Source: Halocafeteria seosinensis (lineage: Eukaryota > Sar > Bigyra > Bicosoecida). From it: a stretch of DNA of 29,461 nucleotides. The DNA lies in NCBI GenBank assembly GCA_001687465.1, contig LVLI01000569.1:1-29461 (forward strand). Reading direction: 5' to 3'. The notes under the pieces were generated by a model, which saw only the letters and a list, made by a program, of their open reading frames with translations, made no database searches and was not told where the DNA came from. The translations under genes were made by a program, and so were the position numbers. Below are positions 1 through 10,590 of the stretch, piece by piece (the stretch's first letter is position 1; every line of letters begins with the position of its first letter).

Positions 1-115
1 GCTTGAAATAGTTGCCAAGGGCAGTGTCTGCCTTCTCGCAGATTTCGCAGCCTTCAGACCTGCATTCATGGGACTGCAGGCTACTTCTGAGGTGTTGAAA
101 ATCCAGATCGTTCAT
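1..115 (-). CDS. 5' end of an unrecognised protein, runs off left edge
   Basis: On the minus strand an ATG at 115-113 opens a frame that stays open to base 1, giving 38 codons. The peptide starts MNDLDFQHLRSSLQ and then has a Cys/His-containing stretch (HEC, then CEIC) followed by an acidic and aromatic run. The composition looks like protein, with charged residues, two close Cys pairs and few rare residues. The opposite strand is also open here (2-127), but its peptide is less convincing. I do not recognise the family. The CxxC spacing could be part of a metal site, but too little is visible to say. The gene would be divergent from the kinase at 1009. Confidence 0.4.
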   Translation of the reverse strand, partial: MNDLDFQHLRSSLQSHECRSEGCEICEKADTALGNYFK

Positions 116-1008
116 GTTGTTGATTGAACAGTATCGTTTTAATACCAAACCATACCCGACTGCGTATCCGCACGCCGGTTGAAGTTTGTTGCAGGTCGTT
201 GAAGTTGAAGCCAGTTTCCGCCCCCGAAAAAAGACGGCCGGGGTTGGGTCTCCCCCTTTGTCTCCCCCGTAAAAAATACGCACAGCCGGGCCCAATTTAC
301 GTGCTTCGGGACTAAACCTCAAGTCAAATAAAAGATTGTCGCCTGGCGAATGAAAATGAAACTTATGCTATCAACCTTCCCATGGTCTTTTAAGTAGATG
401 CGACATGCCCGTGACGATTGATAGAGTGCGGGGAGATAACTTTGTATCACTGTGTGGCTATCTGGCGTTCGAAAAGGCAAAGAATTGGAGGGGAAGTGGC
501 CATTATAGCCCCGAAACCGAGCGTGATAGGCGAATAGAGGAGTGCGTGTAGTGTATACACTACCGAATAACGTCTTTTGCGCGTGTCTATATGGTTCACT
601 CCCAGTATCAACTTGACCCAAAAACAATTAGGGTCGCATAACGATTGTAATTGGACCTTAATAGCGAGGCGAACACCAAATAGAGCCATTGTAAGGCTCC
701 ATACGCTAGATAAGCCGGGGAGCAGCGCAAGGTAAGTCTATTGCATGTCCTTTGACCTATTCTAGTGTGGCCGCCTTAGAAAAGCGCCCGTTGATCCTCC
801 GCGACGTCGAATCCAACATTCACCGAAAGAGCAAGATGCGTGGGAGAAGACGGTTGGGACCAACAGGGGGAGAGAAGGGGGTCTCGGAACAACAAAAAGC
901 ATGCTGACAATTGCACAATTTGGATATGTCAAATGTAACTGCAGATTTCGTAGGGAGAAGACTTTATCCGGGTTTCACTGCTTTACTTCAGTACGAAAAA
1001 CTACTACG
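116..1008. other. intergenic interval, no gene recognised
   Basis: This stretch separates the putative minus-strand gene at the left edge from the plus-strand kinase, so it probably holds two divergent promoters. Two overlapping minus-strand reading frames (319-627 and 447-689) give peptides without recognisable motifs and look like chance frames. An in-frame upstream ATG at 901 precedes the kinase, but the ATG at 1009 is preferred because of its acylation motif. Confidence 0.5.
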
Positions 1009-2551
<1,543 letters not shown>

Positions 2552-2814
2552 AAGAGGTAGCAACTTGTATAACATTGGAAGCACTAATGTAGAGGAGATA
2601 TGCCATGTTCCAGGACAATATACAAACAACTAGGAGTCTTGTGGTATAAACTGTGGGTAACGAGACCGTTTCAGCCGTATTCTGAAGTATATTTGTTAAC
2701 CAGGGTGGTCTTGCCTATTCCATAGTTCGTACAGTGTATGTCCTCAAGAGAGAGCACAAACTCAGGAACGAAGGGGAGTATGTGCCTTGGAATAATGTAT
2801 GCTATTTGCACGAA

Positions 2815-3330
2815 TTATGCTGTTTCTTCTTCCTCTTCTCCGTGCTCTTCGGCGGCTACTTGGCGTGCAATGCGGTCCAATTCTCTGCGGCCATTTCGCG
2901 TAACTCTTCTTCCCTTGCTTACACGAACACCTTGGGTGTTCTCCATTATCTGGGTCTCAAGGACATCCAGCTTCTGGAGCTGACTAAGTACATGCCGTAA
3001 AACCTTTCGAGAAGCCTTGACATGTTTCTGTGGCCTTACACTGGGACGGTAAGGACCACCATACGCACGAGCCAAAGCCCCTACACCAAGTCCTTCATTA
3101 ACATAAATTCGGCGGGCGACGGAGGCCATGCGGACATAGTACCAATCCCCGTCATATGGGGTGAGTTCTTTATGCTTGCTGGTTTTGACGTAGTCTACCC
3201 ATCCTGGAAGGGATACTTTGCCGGACTTCTTCAAATGTTCAGCATAAGCTCTGACAAAACGATCCGGAGAGACATCCTTCACGGTAAATCCTCGAGGAGG
3301 TTCGGGGGCTCCTTCGTATTCGATGCGCAT
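2815..3330 (-). CDS. RPS19: 40S ribosomal protein eS19
   Basis: This is an intronless gene of 171 residues. It carries the eS19 hallmarks FTVKDV, FVRAYAEHLKKSGK, PGWVDYVKTSKHKELTPYD, WYYVRMASVARRIY, GVGALARAYGG and a C-terminal RRELDRIARQVA. The protein belongs to the head of the small ribosomal subunit and in other eukaryotes is needed for 18S rRNA maturation. It is longer than the usual roughly 145 residues because of about a dozen extra N-terminal residues and a Glu-rich tail (EEHGEEEEETA). An in-frame TAG lies five codons upstream of the ATG, which supports this start unless the 5' leader is spliced. It converges with the kinase gene 263 bp away. Confidence 0.96.
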   Translation of the reverse strand: MRIEYEGAPEPPRGFTVKDVSPDRFVRAYAEHLKKSGKVSLPGWVDYVKTSKHKELTPYDGDWYYVRMASVARRIYVNEGLGVGALARAYGGPYRPSVRPQKHVKASRKVLRHVLSQLQKLDVLETQIMENTQGVRVSKGRRVTRNGRRELDRIARQVAAEEHGEEEEETA

Positions 3331-3823
3331 GGTTATTTGCTCCTAGTCTTTAATTAGTCTAAGGGAAACCAACTGCAAAAAGCCCAGAAAGAATGACAAA
3401 AAGGATAGGTGACATCTTCAAGGGGCGGTCACTAGGGGGCATGAGCGGTATCGGTGTGGAGCTCCTCCCCTACACGGGGCGCCTACTGCCAAACTATGTC
3501 TACAGAAACTGTGAGAACGTGAATCCCTTAAATACATCTCCAGGAACCATAAAAACACATATTTGGCTCTTTCTCAGTAAAAGATTTCTCCAACTCCCAG
3601 TATGAACCCCAGAAACAGCGCTCTTCGATAGAAGTGACCCCAGCCTTTCCCCCCAGTCAACCGTCCATATGAACCCCTTCAGTGGGTCTACCTAGAGACC
3701 AACGATGCCGAGGTCTTTACGAATACTTACACGTTCTTCCTGAGACTCTTTTGAGTTCAGCAAATCCAAATCACCCTGGTTACAGTGGCGAGTAAGGCTG
3801 CGCTACCGAAGCCAAGATGTTGG

Positions 3824-3846
3824 AAAGTTTGTCTTGTTGAAGTTAT
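3824..3846 (+). repeat. short direct repeat, copy 1
   Basis: This 23-nt stretch matches 4728-4750 with a single C/T difference. Its core is AAAGTTTGTCT followed, after one variable base, by GTTGAAGTTAT. The flanks do not match, so only the core is shared. Confidence 0.6.
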
Positions 3847-4727
3847 GATTCAGAAGCTCTCGAATCGTCTCGATCAGAACCGGAATCCCGAATTGGTTAT
3901 ACAACTTCTACAAGTTACCGAATACATTCGACTTGAATGCCCAATGATCAATAAAGCAATAGAGAAAATACAACTGTCCTTATTCAGTAACAGGATAATC
4001 TGAACTTACAAAACTGGGGCTATGTGAAGGAGTTTGCAGTAGTGAGATTTTGCGCTTGAAAGAAGCGAAATGAAACCCGTAGAGTGCCCCACCGGGAGGA
4101 TATCATTAAGCAACTGAAATCGTGTGATCGTACACTGTGGGTGGTGCCGCTGAGCGAATCGTTCCCAATAAGCAATTTCATGGATTTTGTTCGATGCTTG
4201 CCGTCTGGTGTCGGGTTTGTGTATGATATATTCCAATTTACTGTTTCCAATGAGTACCCTTTGACCAGAATTGGTTTAGAGAAGCTGAAACAGATTCTTC
4301 CCAAACGTAAACGTGGTGGCAAAACAAGTACTGGTGTTCGTCTTTTTTCCTGCGTCCCCTTTACACTGCTTCAGATTCAAAAAGCAAGGCTCTTCACTCT
4401 CTTGGTATGACCACAAGATACAGTGCCAACGCTATCTACCGGAGTAACATACCAAGACAGTTGCAGAATGCCCAGAGGGGCTGGTGAATCAGTGGTGATT
4501 GAACAGTTTGTATTAGAAATACGGGGACGCAATCACTTGCTGCCACAGAGCAATGAAACACAGCAAGTCATGGTAATAGAGAGAGTTGAGTGAAGGGCTT
4601 CTTTGCAACCCACGCTCGAACTGCAAACAATGGGAAAGATTAGATCTCATAGACAAGAACTTCCCGAGTCGTAACTTGACACAAGTTGACAGTGTGTAGT
4701 GACTTTAGTCGTTGGACAACGTGACGC

Positions 4728-4750
4728 AAAGTTTGTCTCGTTGAAGTTAT
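4728..4750 (+). repeat. short direct repeat, copy 2
   Basis: This is the second copy of the 23-nt repeat seen at 3824-3846, about 0.9 kb downstream in the same orientation. It is followed directly by the GC-rich hairpin block, whereas copy 1 is not. Confidence 0.6.
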
Positions 4751-4760
4751 CCGCGTCGCC

Positions 4761-4790
4761 GGGCCGTCGGCCCGTCGGGAGCCTCCCGAC
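4761..4790. repeat. two adjacent perfect hairpins in a GC-rich island
   Basis: Two inverted repeats lie back to back. GGGCC-GTC-GGCCC (4761-4773) has a 5-bp stem, and GTCGGGA-GCC-TCCCGAC (4774-4790) has a 7-bp stem with a 3-nt loop. The block is much richer in G+C than its surroundings. It could fold in RNA or extrude as DNA, and it could be the end of a mobile element. Nothing else here supports a specific role. Confidence 0.6.
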
Positions 4791-5170
4791 TTGCTTCATT
4801 GTCGACGCGCCATTTTACGATGCCCTTGACGATGGGTCACAAGTCACGTTTGGGTGCGTTTGACAGCTTAGATTGAATGAGTGATTTTATGTTGTCTCTT
4901 GTTCACGGAAAAGTGAGCATTAAATTGAACGTCGAATCGGTTGTGAGACGAGAAAGGTTCATCACCCGCAACGAACACTTGTGTCATTGACTAGAGCGCT
5001 TTATTTGATCCATTATTCAAGATAGACGACCTCTCTTGGTACCATATTTTATTAATACCTATCATACGGAACCGTAGAAAGGTCCTTCGAAGCTATAGGT
5101 GTCGTGTATATGCGTTCAGCGATGGTACAACGTGGAAGCAGTAGTTAAGTGCAGTTGGGAGCGCGATAAG

Positions 5171-7189
5171 ATGGATGCCAGCAGTGGTAGTTCCGAACAG
5201 CGATTACAAGAGCTGTTGGAGAATAACAGAGCCCTTAAGTCGCGTATTCGGCAAAACGTCGATTCCATTAGTACTCTAAGGAGCATCGTAGAATCTGAAT
5301 TTCAGAGCACTCGCAACTGGACTCCCCGTTCTGCTTCTTCTTCTTCAGGGCGGTACAGAGGGCTTACTGGAGGCCTATATTCGGATAAACTAACCAACAA
5401 CGGCTCCCTTGGGTACTCAGGATACTCTTCGTTAAGTGCGCATAGTTCTCAGTCGGCTACACCGAAGACCTTCGACGACTACATTGTCAGCTACAGACCT
5501 CATACAAGTAACTATAATGGTGGTACGACAGGTGATAGCCCTTCCAAGATAGATCTAGCCATTGAAAACGTCCAAAAGAGGACCTCGCCGCAAAGACCGT
5601 CTTCACAGGGGAAAAGCAGATTTACAGGTACTAACGGACTGGCTGACGAAATACCTGGGAGAAACTTGGGCCCTCAGGAGGTTTCGCCGGTATCAGGAAG
5701 TTCCGATAGCTTCCGGCAGCCGAGAAGAGTATTTTTCACCAAAGAAGATACAGGAAACGTAGAGGGTAAAAACCTCCAGCGAAGTTTAGAAGGGGCAATT
5801 GCTCAACCAGCTTATGAAGAAGATGATGTCAGCAGGAAGCTTCCAGAGGACTATAACACCACTCTAAATGCTCTACGTAGCGTCCGGCAATCGCTAAAAT
5901 CCGCTTCATTCACTCCGGAAAGAAGCAATGGAAATGAAGGATCTTCGTCTCAAACAAACCGATCCATACAGAGACACAATGATACCCTTTACCATCCGGG
6001 ACAGTCGTTTAGGTCGAAAGTTGGTTGGAATGCCCAGAAACAAAGCGTTCTCCAGCGTTGGGGTGGTCCCTTGATGCAGTTTGATGCAGCACAGTCTATT
6101 GGATCCGATTCAGATGAAGAAACAGGTGAACAAGGCGAATCGTTTGTTGAGAATAGCACAGAGGGCGGAAGCGTGGAGGAAGGCACTAACGAAAAGGTGG
6201 ACGGTGTAGCACCGGAGAAGGACCTCGAAGTGAGTAGAACCTCCGAGAGATTGGAGGCCCTCTCCACGAAGAAGAATGACGAAGGATATGCCCAAGGCGC
6301 TCTTGTACGGGGCTGGATATATAAAGCTAGGCTTGTCCCAAACAAATTGAGGTATAAGCGCAAATATTGTGGTGTCTTCCGAGGTGCGCGGACGAAGGAT
6401 AATGAACGAATTCGTAACTGCATCGCTTGCTACGATTCAAAAGACGAAATGGTTAGGGACATCGAAGCTTTCCAGGAAGGATCAAGAATCCCTGGAAGGG
6501 GCGCGAAAGGAGGTTTCGCTAACGCAAGCACAGTTATCGACTTATCTAAACTCGTTGTTCTTTCCGAGTCACCACCACTTGTTGAACCGCCGAGAGGTGT
6601 AAATTCCCTCGAGACCAGCTTTCAGCTTCATCACGTGGATGTCGACAAGGAAACCCAGTCTGCCTCTCACCCTTGGGTATTCTTTGCTCGTAGCAACAAA
6701 GAAAAGCGTAAATGGGTCGACTGCTTGAAAGAAATGGCTGCCAATGGTAGCGTGAAATTACCCCGTCACATTCGTAAAGAATTGCTAGGGCAGTTGCGGA
6801 ATGGTTCTTCCTTTCCTTCAGAACGGGAGGATGTAATACAAGCGTTTCAATGCTATCGAGAGGGTGATGTGGAGAATTCCTACCGGATGTTGCTGCGAAG
6901 TCTAAGTGACCCAAATGAACATGAAGGCAGACGCTTTCTGTGTGAACTATATCTGTCCGGTATCCCTGGGCGTTACGAAAGGGGGGATCCCGAGGCTCTG
7001 CATAAAGTGGCGCAATTAGCCGTCGAGGGGGCTCAAACCGAACTTCTCAAAAAGAAGAAAGAGGGTCAGTTCTGTGGGCTAATAAAGAACACGTCCCAAG
7101 AAAGCTTTGATCTTGTTAAGCGCGGACAGGAAGGCAAAGCTGTAGATGTGTTTTTTGCCCGTTTGATTCTGAAGCTAATGAATGCCTAA
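5171..7189 (+). CDS. PH-domain protein with N-terminal coiled coil and helical C-terminus
   Basis: This is an intronless frame of 672 residues. The first ATG after the last plausible upstream signal gives MDASSGSSEQ. The frame is open a little further upstream but without an ATG. Residues about 8-45 form a short amphipathic or coiled-coil helix. Residues about 50-375 are Ser/Thr/Gly-rich and probably disordered. Residues about 380-521 read as a pleckstrin-homology domain: GWIYKARLVPNKLRYKRKYCGVF is the first strand pair, later VFFARSNKEKRKWVDCLKEM ends in the invariant Trp of the C-terminal helix, and long loops lie between. The last 130 residues are helical, with a pattern recalling Sel1 or TPR repeats (AFQCYREGDVENSYRMLLRS). 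PH domains commonly bind phosphoinositides or proteins, so a membrane adaptor role is inferred. No catalytic motif is visible. Confidence 0.78.
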   Translation: MDASSGSSEQRLQELLENNRALKSRIRQNVDSISTLRSIVESEFQSTRNWTPRSASSSSGRYRGLTGGLYSDKLTNNGSLGYSGYSSLSAHSSQSATPKTFDDYIVSYRPHTSNYNGGTTGDSPSKIDLAIENVQKRTSPQRPSSQGKSRFTGTNGLADEIPGRNLGPQEVSPVSGSSDSFRQPRRVFFTKEDTGNVEGKNLQRSLEGAIAQPAYEEDDVSRKLPEDYNTTLNALRSVRQSLKSASFTPERSNGNEGSSSQTNRSIQRHNDTLYHPGQSFRSKVGWNAQKQSVLQRWGGPLMQFDAAQSIGSDSDEETGEQGESFVENSTEGGSVEEGTNEKVDGVAPEKDLEVSRTSERLEALSTKKNDEGYAQGALVRGWIYKARLVPNKLRYKRKYCGVFRGARTKDNERIRNCIACYDSKDEMVRDIEAFQEGSRIPGRGAKGGFANASTVIDLSKLVVLSESPPLVEPPRGVNSLETSFQLHHVDVDKETQSASHPWVFFARSNKEKRKWVDCLKEMAANGSVKLPRHIRKELLGQLRNGSSFPSEREDVIQAFQCYREGDVENSYRMLLRSLSDPNEHEGRRFLCELYLSGIPGRYERGDPEALHKVAQLAVEGAQTELLKKKKEGQFCGLIKNTSQESFDLVKRGQEGKAVDVFFARLILKLMNA

Positions 7190-7661
7190 ATTCCGCCGGC
7201 GTAGGATTCCGCTTGCACGGAGAATGAGCGTACGAATTATGACAGGTGCTCGAGACAGTTAGCGTAGACAGCGTATAGGCAAAAGGAATTGTGCAGGATC
7301 GTACCACATCCCTCGTCTTATTTCTTGTTGCCAGACTGACCATCCACAGTGTGACATTCGTTCGAGCCAAAATGCATCGAAACGACTACGGATATAACCT
7401 GTCCTTATTGCAGTGAAAATAAAACCATTTGAACTGACTTCTAAACAAAAAAAAATTAAAAATTACCTAATCATAACGTTACTCAGTTTAAGTAAGTCCT
7501 TAATTCCTTTGCAGCTTGTACGTCGCCCGGACCTGGACCGGGCCCTCCGCCCGGATTGCTCTCGGCGCTATATGCTCTGCATAGCCTTCGCTAGAAACCC
7601 ATTGTTCGTCTGTAAGACGTCATTGCAGGTTGTGACTGAGCGACTACACGTATCGACGAGA
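7190..7661. other. intergenic interval upstream of DNAI1
   Basis: This is the leader and promoter region between the PH gene and DNAI1. It has an A-rich run near 7447-7463 and a GC-rich patch near 7528-7560. A pyrimidine-poor CATTGCAG at about 7621-7628 could be the acceptor of a 5' UTR intron. No coding potential is recognised. Confidence 0.4.
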
Positions 7662-10523
7662 ATGAAGCGTGGGAGTGCTCGCCAAAGCGCTCGTTCGAGT
7701 GCGCGAATGCCGCCGCGCTCGAGTCGTCGGGGGATAGATGAGCCATTCTCCCATCGAGAAGAGGAAGATGGAGGTTTACAGCAACAGAGCAGTTCATATT
7801 TACCTGTACGTGTTTTCTTTTAATCTTTCTCCCCGTGTGTATTTCTACCACCGAAACTTGAACGACCGAATTCCTCAATCAAACGGTCAAAAGGGCGTTA
7901 AGTAAAATCGGGCTCCCCTTGGACTCCCCTATAAAATGCTTTTTGTTCTTCTACGGTCTTCAATTTCAAACGCTATCGCGTCGTGGAGATACGAGGAGAG
8001 ATATCGAGTAATTTCAGCGGCATTATTTTGACGGTACTTCGTTGCAGGGATCGGACGTCATCGTCCCGGATGATGCCATCACCGATTTGACAGAACAGCA
8101 ACTAGATGAAGATATATCGAGGTATGATGGAAGTGGAAGTGCTACGGCGCTTAAGTCCAAGTTACAACGGGGATGTTCGTTGCAGGATGCTTTACGCCAA
8201 AGATCCGAAAGCTGCAAGCGAGGTAGCAAGTTATAGTTTTGGTGAAAACCAGTATAAAAAAATCCCTGCGGGGTCTGAGGAGCACACGGCTGTGCATCTC
8301 AAGTTACATGGCTCTCTGATGTGGAAGTCGAGTGAGGAGGCAACAGCTCAGCTCCAGAATGAAAAGTCCTTACGAGAGGAAGTGGCTGCAAGGAAAAGGG
8401 AGCTTGAACGCAAAGCGAGAGAAGAAGGTATGCGTTCGGCGTGGATCTGCTATCTCCCTGTAGTACGTGGTCACCCTTAACATTGTCGCTGGGGATACAG
8501 GCAAGACGCTAGAGGAAATGGAAGAGATGGAGGACACTGGTGGAAAGAATCAGTTCAATTACAGTGAACGTGCAGCGCAAACATATGCCCCAGCTATGAA
8601 GGTATGTGTCGTATGTAGGACTCGCTGCTTGCGATTCTTGGTACGTTTTACTCACCACTTGATGCAGCATTCCGGTGTTTCGACGAAACCGCCAGAGACC
8701 GCCACGTTTAGAGCGACATTTACGCAATGGCATTTATATGACACTTACGTCAAGAAATATCACCAGCAACTTCGCGATTCGGAAGAAGCACCTAAGAGCG
8801 AAGTTACCAAGGCCAAAGAACCTGTAAGTTTTTCGCAGGACACGTGTGTGTGCTAGTTGTCCTTACTCATGTGTCCCTCACGTTGTGTCAGTCTGAAGAG
8901 GGTCCAGCTCGCGGGCAACGACTTGTTCAAGGTCCGGAATGTAGCCATGCATTGCGCATTTTGGAAAGAATGGTCAATCAGAATGCGCAGGATGAAATCT
9001 ACTTTGATTTCAAGTAAGTCATATATCTGTGTATCGTTGCGTTGGTGGGAAGCTTGCATTATCACTTTGCACAGATATTGGGAGGATGCATCCGACAAAT
9101 ACCGTGGGAATCTTGGGACTTTGTTACCTTTATGGAGGTTCTACGACCAACGTGTTAAGAAGAAGATGGTTACAGCGTTAGCATGGAATCCTCGGTACCC
9201 TGATCTGTTTGCTGTTGGGTACGGAAGCTACGACTTCATGAAACAAGGTAAGGAGTGTACGCTGTTCCCCGTCTTGTTTCGGTCGCACGTTTTACGGATT
9301 CCCCCTGTCAGGATCTGGAGCTGTTTGCATCTATACACTCAAGAATGTATCATACCCGGAATATTTCTACGTTACTGAGACCGGTGTAATGTGTATGGAC
9401 TTCCATCCTCATTCACATGCTTTGCTGGCGGTCGGTTGCTATGATGGAACTGTTAAGGTATATGATATTAGAAGAAACGACAACACTCCACTGTATGTCA
9501 GTGATATCAAGAGTGGAAAGCACACAGACCCAGTGTGGGAGGTAAAGTGGCAAAACGACGTCGGTAGTGATATGCACTTCTTTTCGGTGTCGTCGGATGG
9601 TCGCGTCGCAAACTGGGTGTTATCAAAGAACGAATTGAAAATGGAGCCCGTTATGTCATTGAAATTGGCTCCAGCAGGCCCTTCAGGGAACAACGAGCAA
9701 GCTCTGGCAATGGAAGAAGATTCCTCCCTTACGGGGCTAGCTGGAGGATGCTGTCTTGACTTTAACAAATATGAAGATCATCTATTTCTGGTTGGGACGG
9801 AAGAAGGAAGGATCCACAAGTGTAGTAAAGCCTACTCCGGTCAGTATCTTGAAACTTATGATGGGCATCACATGGCAGTTTACGCAGTAAAATGGAATCC
9901 ATTCCATCCGAAGGTAAGCTAAACGCTAATATGCGCTCTGGTTGGACGGACATCATTTATGTCTTGTCCGGACGTTTCTGATACAGATCTTCATTTCGTG
10001 CTCTGCGGATTGGACAATCAAGATCTGGCATCATGAGGTACCAACTCCCATAATTACGTTCGATCTAAATAACAGTGTTGGAGATGTCGCTTGGGCTCCC
10101 TACTCTTCTACTGTGTTCGCGGCCGTAACAAGCAATGGAAAAACGTTAGTGTTCGATCTGGATGTTAATAAGCACGAGCAGTTATGTGAGCAGAAGATTG
10201 TCAAAAAAGCCAAACTGACGCACGTCTGCTTTAACGCCCAGGAGCCAATACTTCTTGTAGGAGACACCCATGGAAGTGTCAACTCCCTTAAGCTTAGTCC
10301 TAACCTCAGAAAGATCACTCCTATACCACAGCCAGAACAAAAGAAAGGAGAACCAAAAGTACAACCACCTCCTCGTGGAGAAATAGAGATCAAAAAGCTG
10401 GAGAAGTTGCTGGCTGCAGCTGACACTCAAACCCCGGCATTGTCTTCTGAAGCAATTGACAAGATAACAGGGAAGGAGGTGCAAGAGGAGGCACAAGCAG
10501 CGGAAGAGGAAGAAGAATCGTAG
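7662..10523 (+). CDS. DNAI1: axonemal outer-arm dynein intermediate chain 1 (IC78/ODA9 type)
   Basis: Nine exons (7662-7805, 8048-8121, 8186-8427, 8501-8601, 8668-8823, 8892-9013, 9075-9247, 9312-9913, 9987-10523) join to 716 residues, close to the 699 of the human protein. Conserved blocks appear in DNAI1 order: [100 protein letters not shown], then WD repeats from about residue 300 to 645 ([70 protein letters not shown]). In the outer arm this subunit pairs with DNAI2 at the base of the heavy chains and ties the arm to the doublet, so the organism builds motile axonemes. The basic Ser/Arg-rich N-terminus and the Glu-rich C-terminal tail are lineage-specific. Intron 1 (242 nt) is far longer than the other seven (61-73 nt) and contains a TATAAAAT at about 7930. 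Confidence 0.96.
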
Positions 10524-10590
10524 GAGATGTGAACAGTAGTGTGCCCAACATTAACTCGACAATACACTTCCCCGAAATTAAATCCTAAAT

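Larger units (their letters stand above)
3331..5170. other. gene-poor 1.8 kb interval
   Basis: No recognisable gene is seen. Short frames at 3393-3605 (+, ATG), 3785-4003 (+, no ATG at its start) and 4084-4410 (+, no ATG at its start) give peptides of plausible composition. The last includes a run DRTLWVVPLSESFP and a basic patch PKRKRGGK, but none shows a family motif. They could be relics of a decayed gene or unsolved exons. The interval also holds a short direct repeat pair (3824 and 4728) and a GC-rich double hairpin (4761-4790). The promoter of the PH-domain gene must lie at its right end. Confidence 0.4.

Noticed and set aside
2-127. Plus-strand open frame at the left edge read as the end of a gene
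   Set aside because: The opposite strand gives a better peptide with its own ATG, so this is treated as its shadow.
319-689. Two overlapping minus-strand frames upstream of the kinase
   Set aside because: They overlap each other in different frames, lack any motif, and lie in a divergent intergenic region.
2738-3000. Plus-strand frames over the eS19 gene
   Set aside because: They are shadows of the clearly coding minus strand.
5099-5170. N-terminal extension of the PH protein upstream of 5171
   Set aside because: The frame is open but begins with GTG; the first ATG is at 5171.
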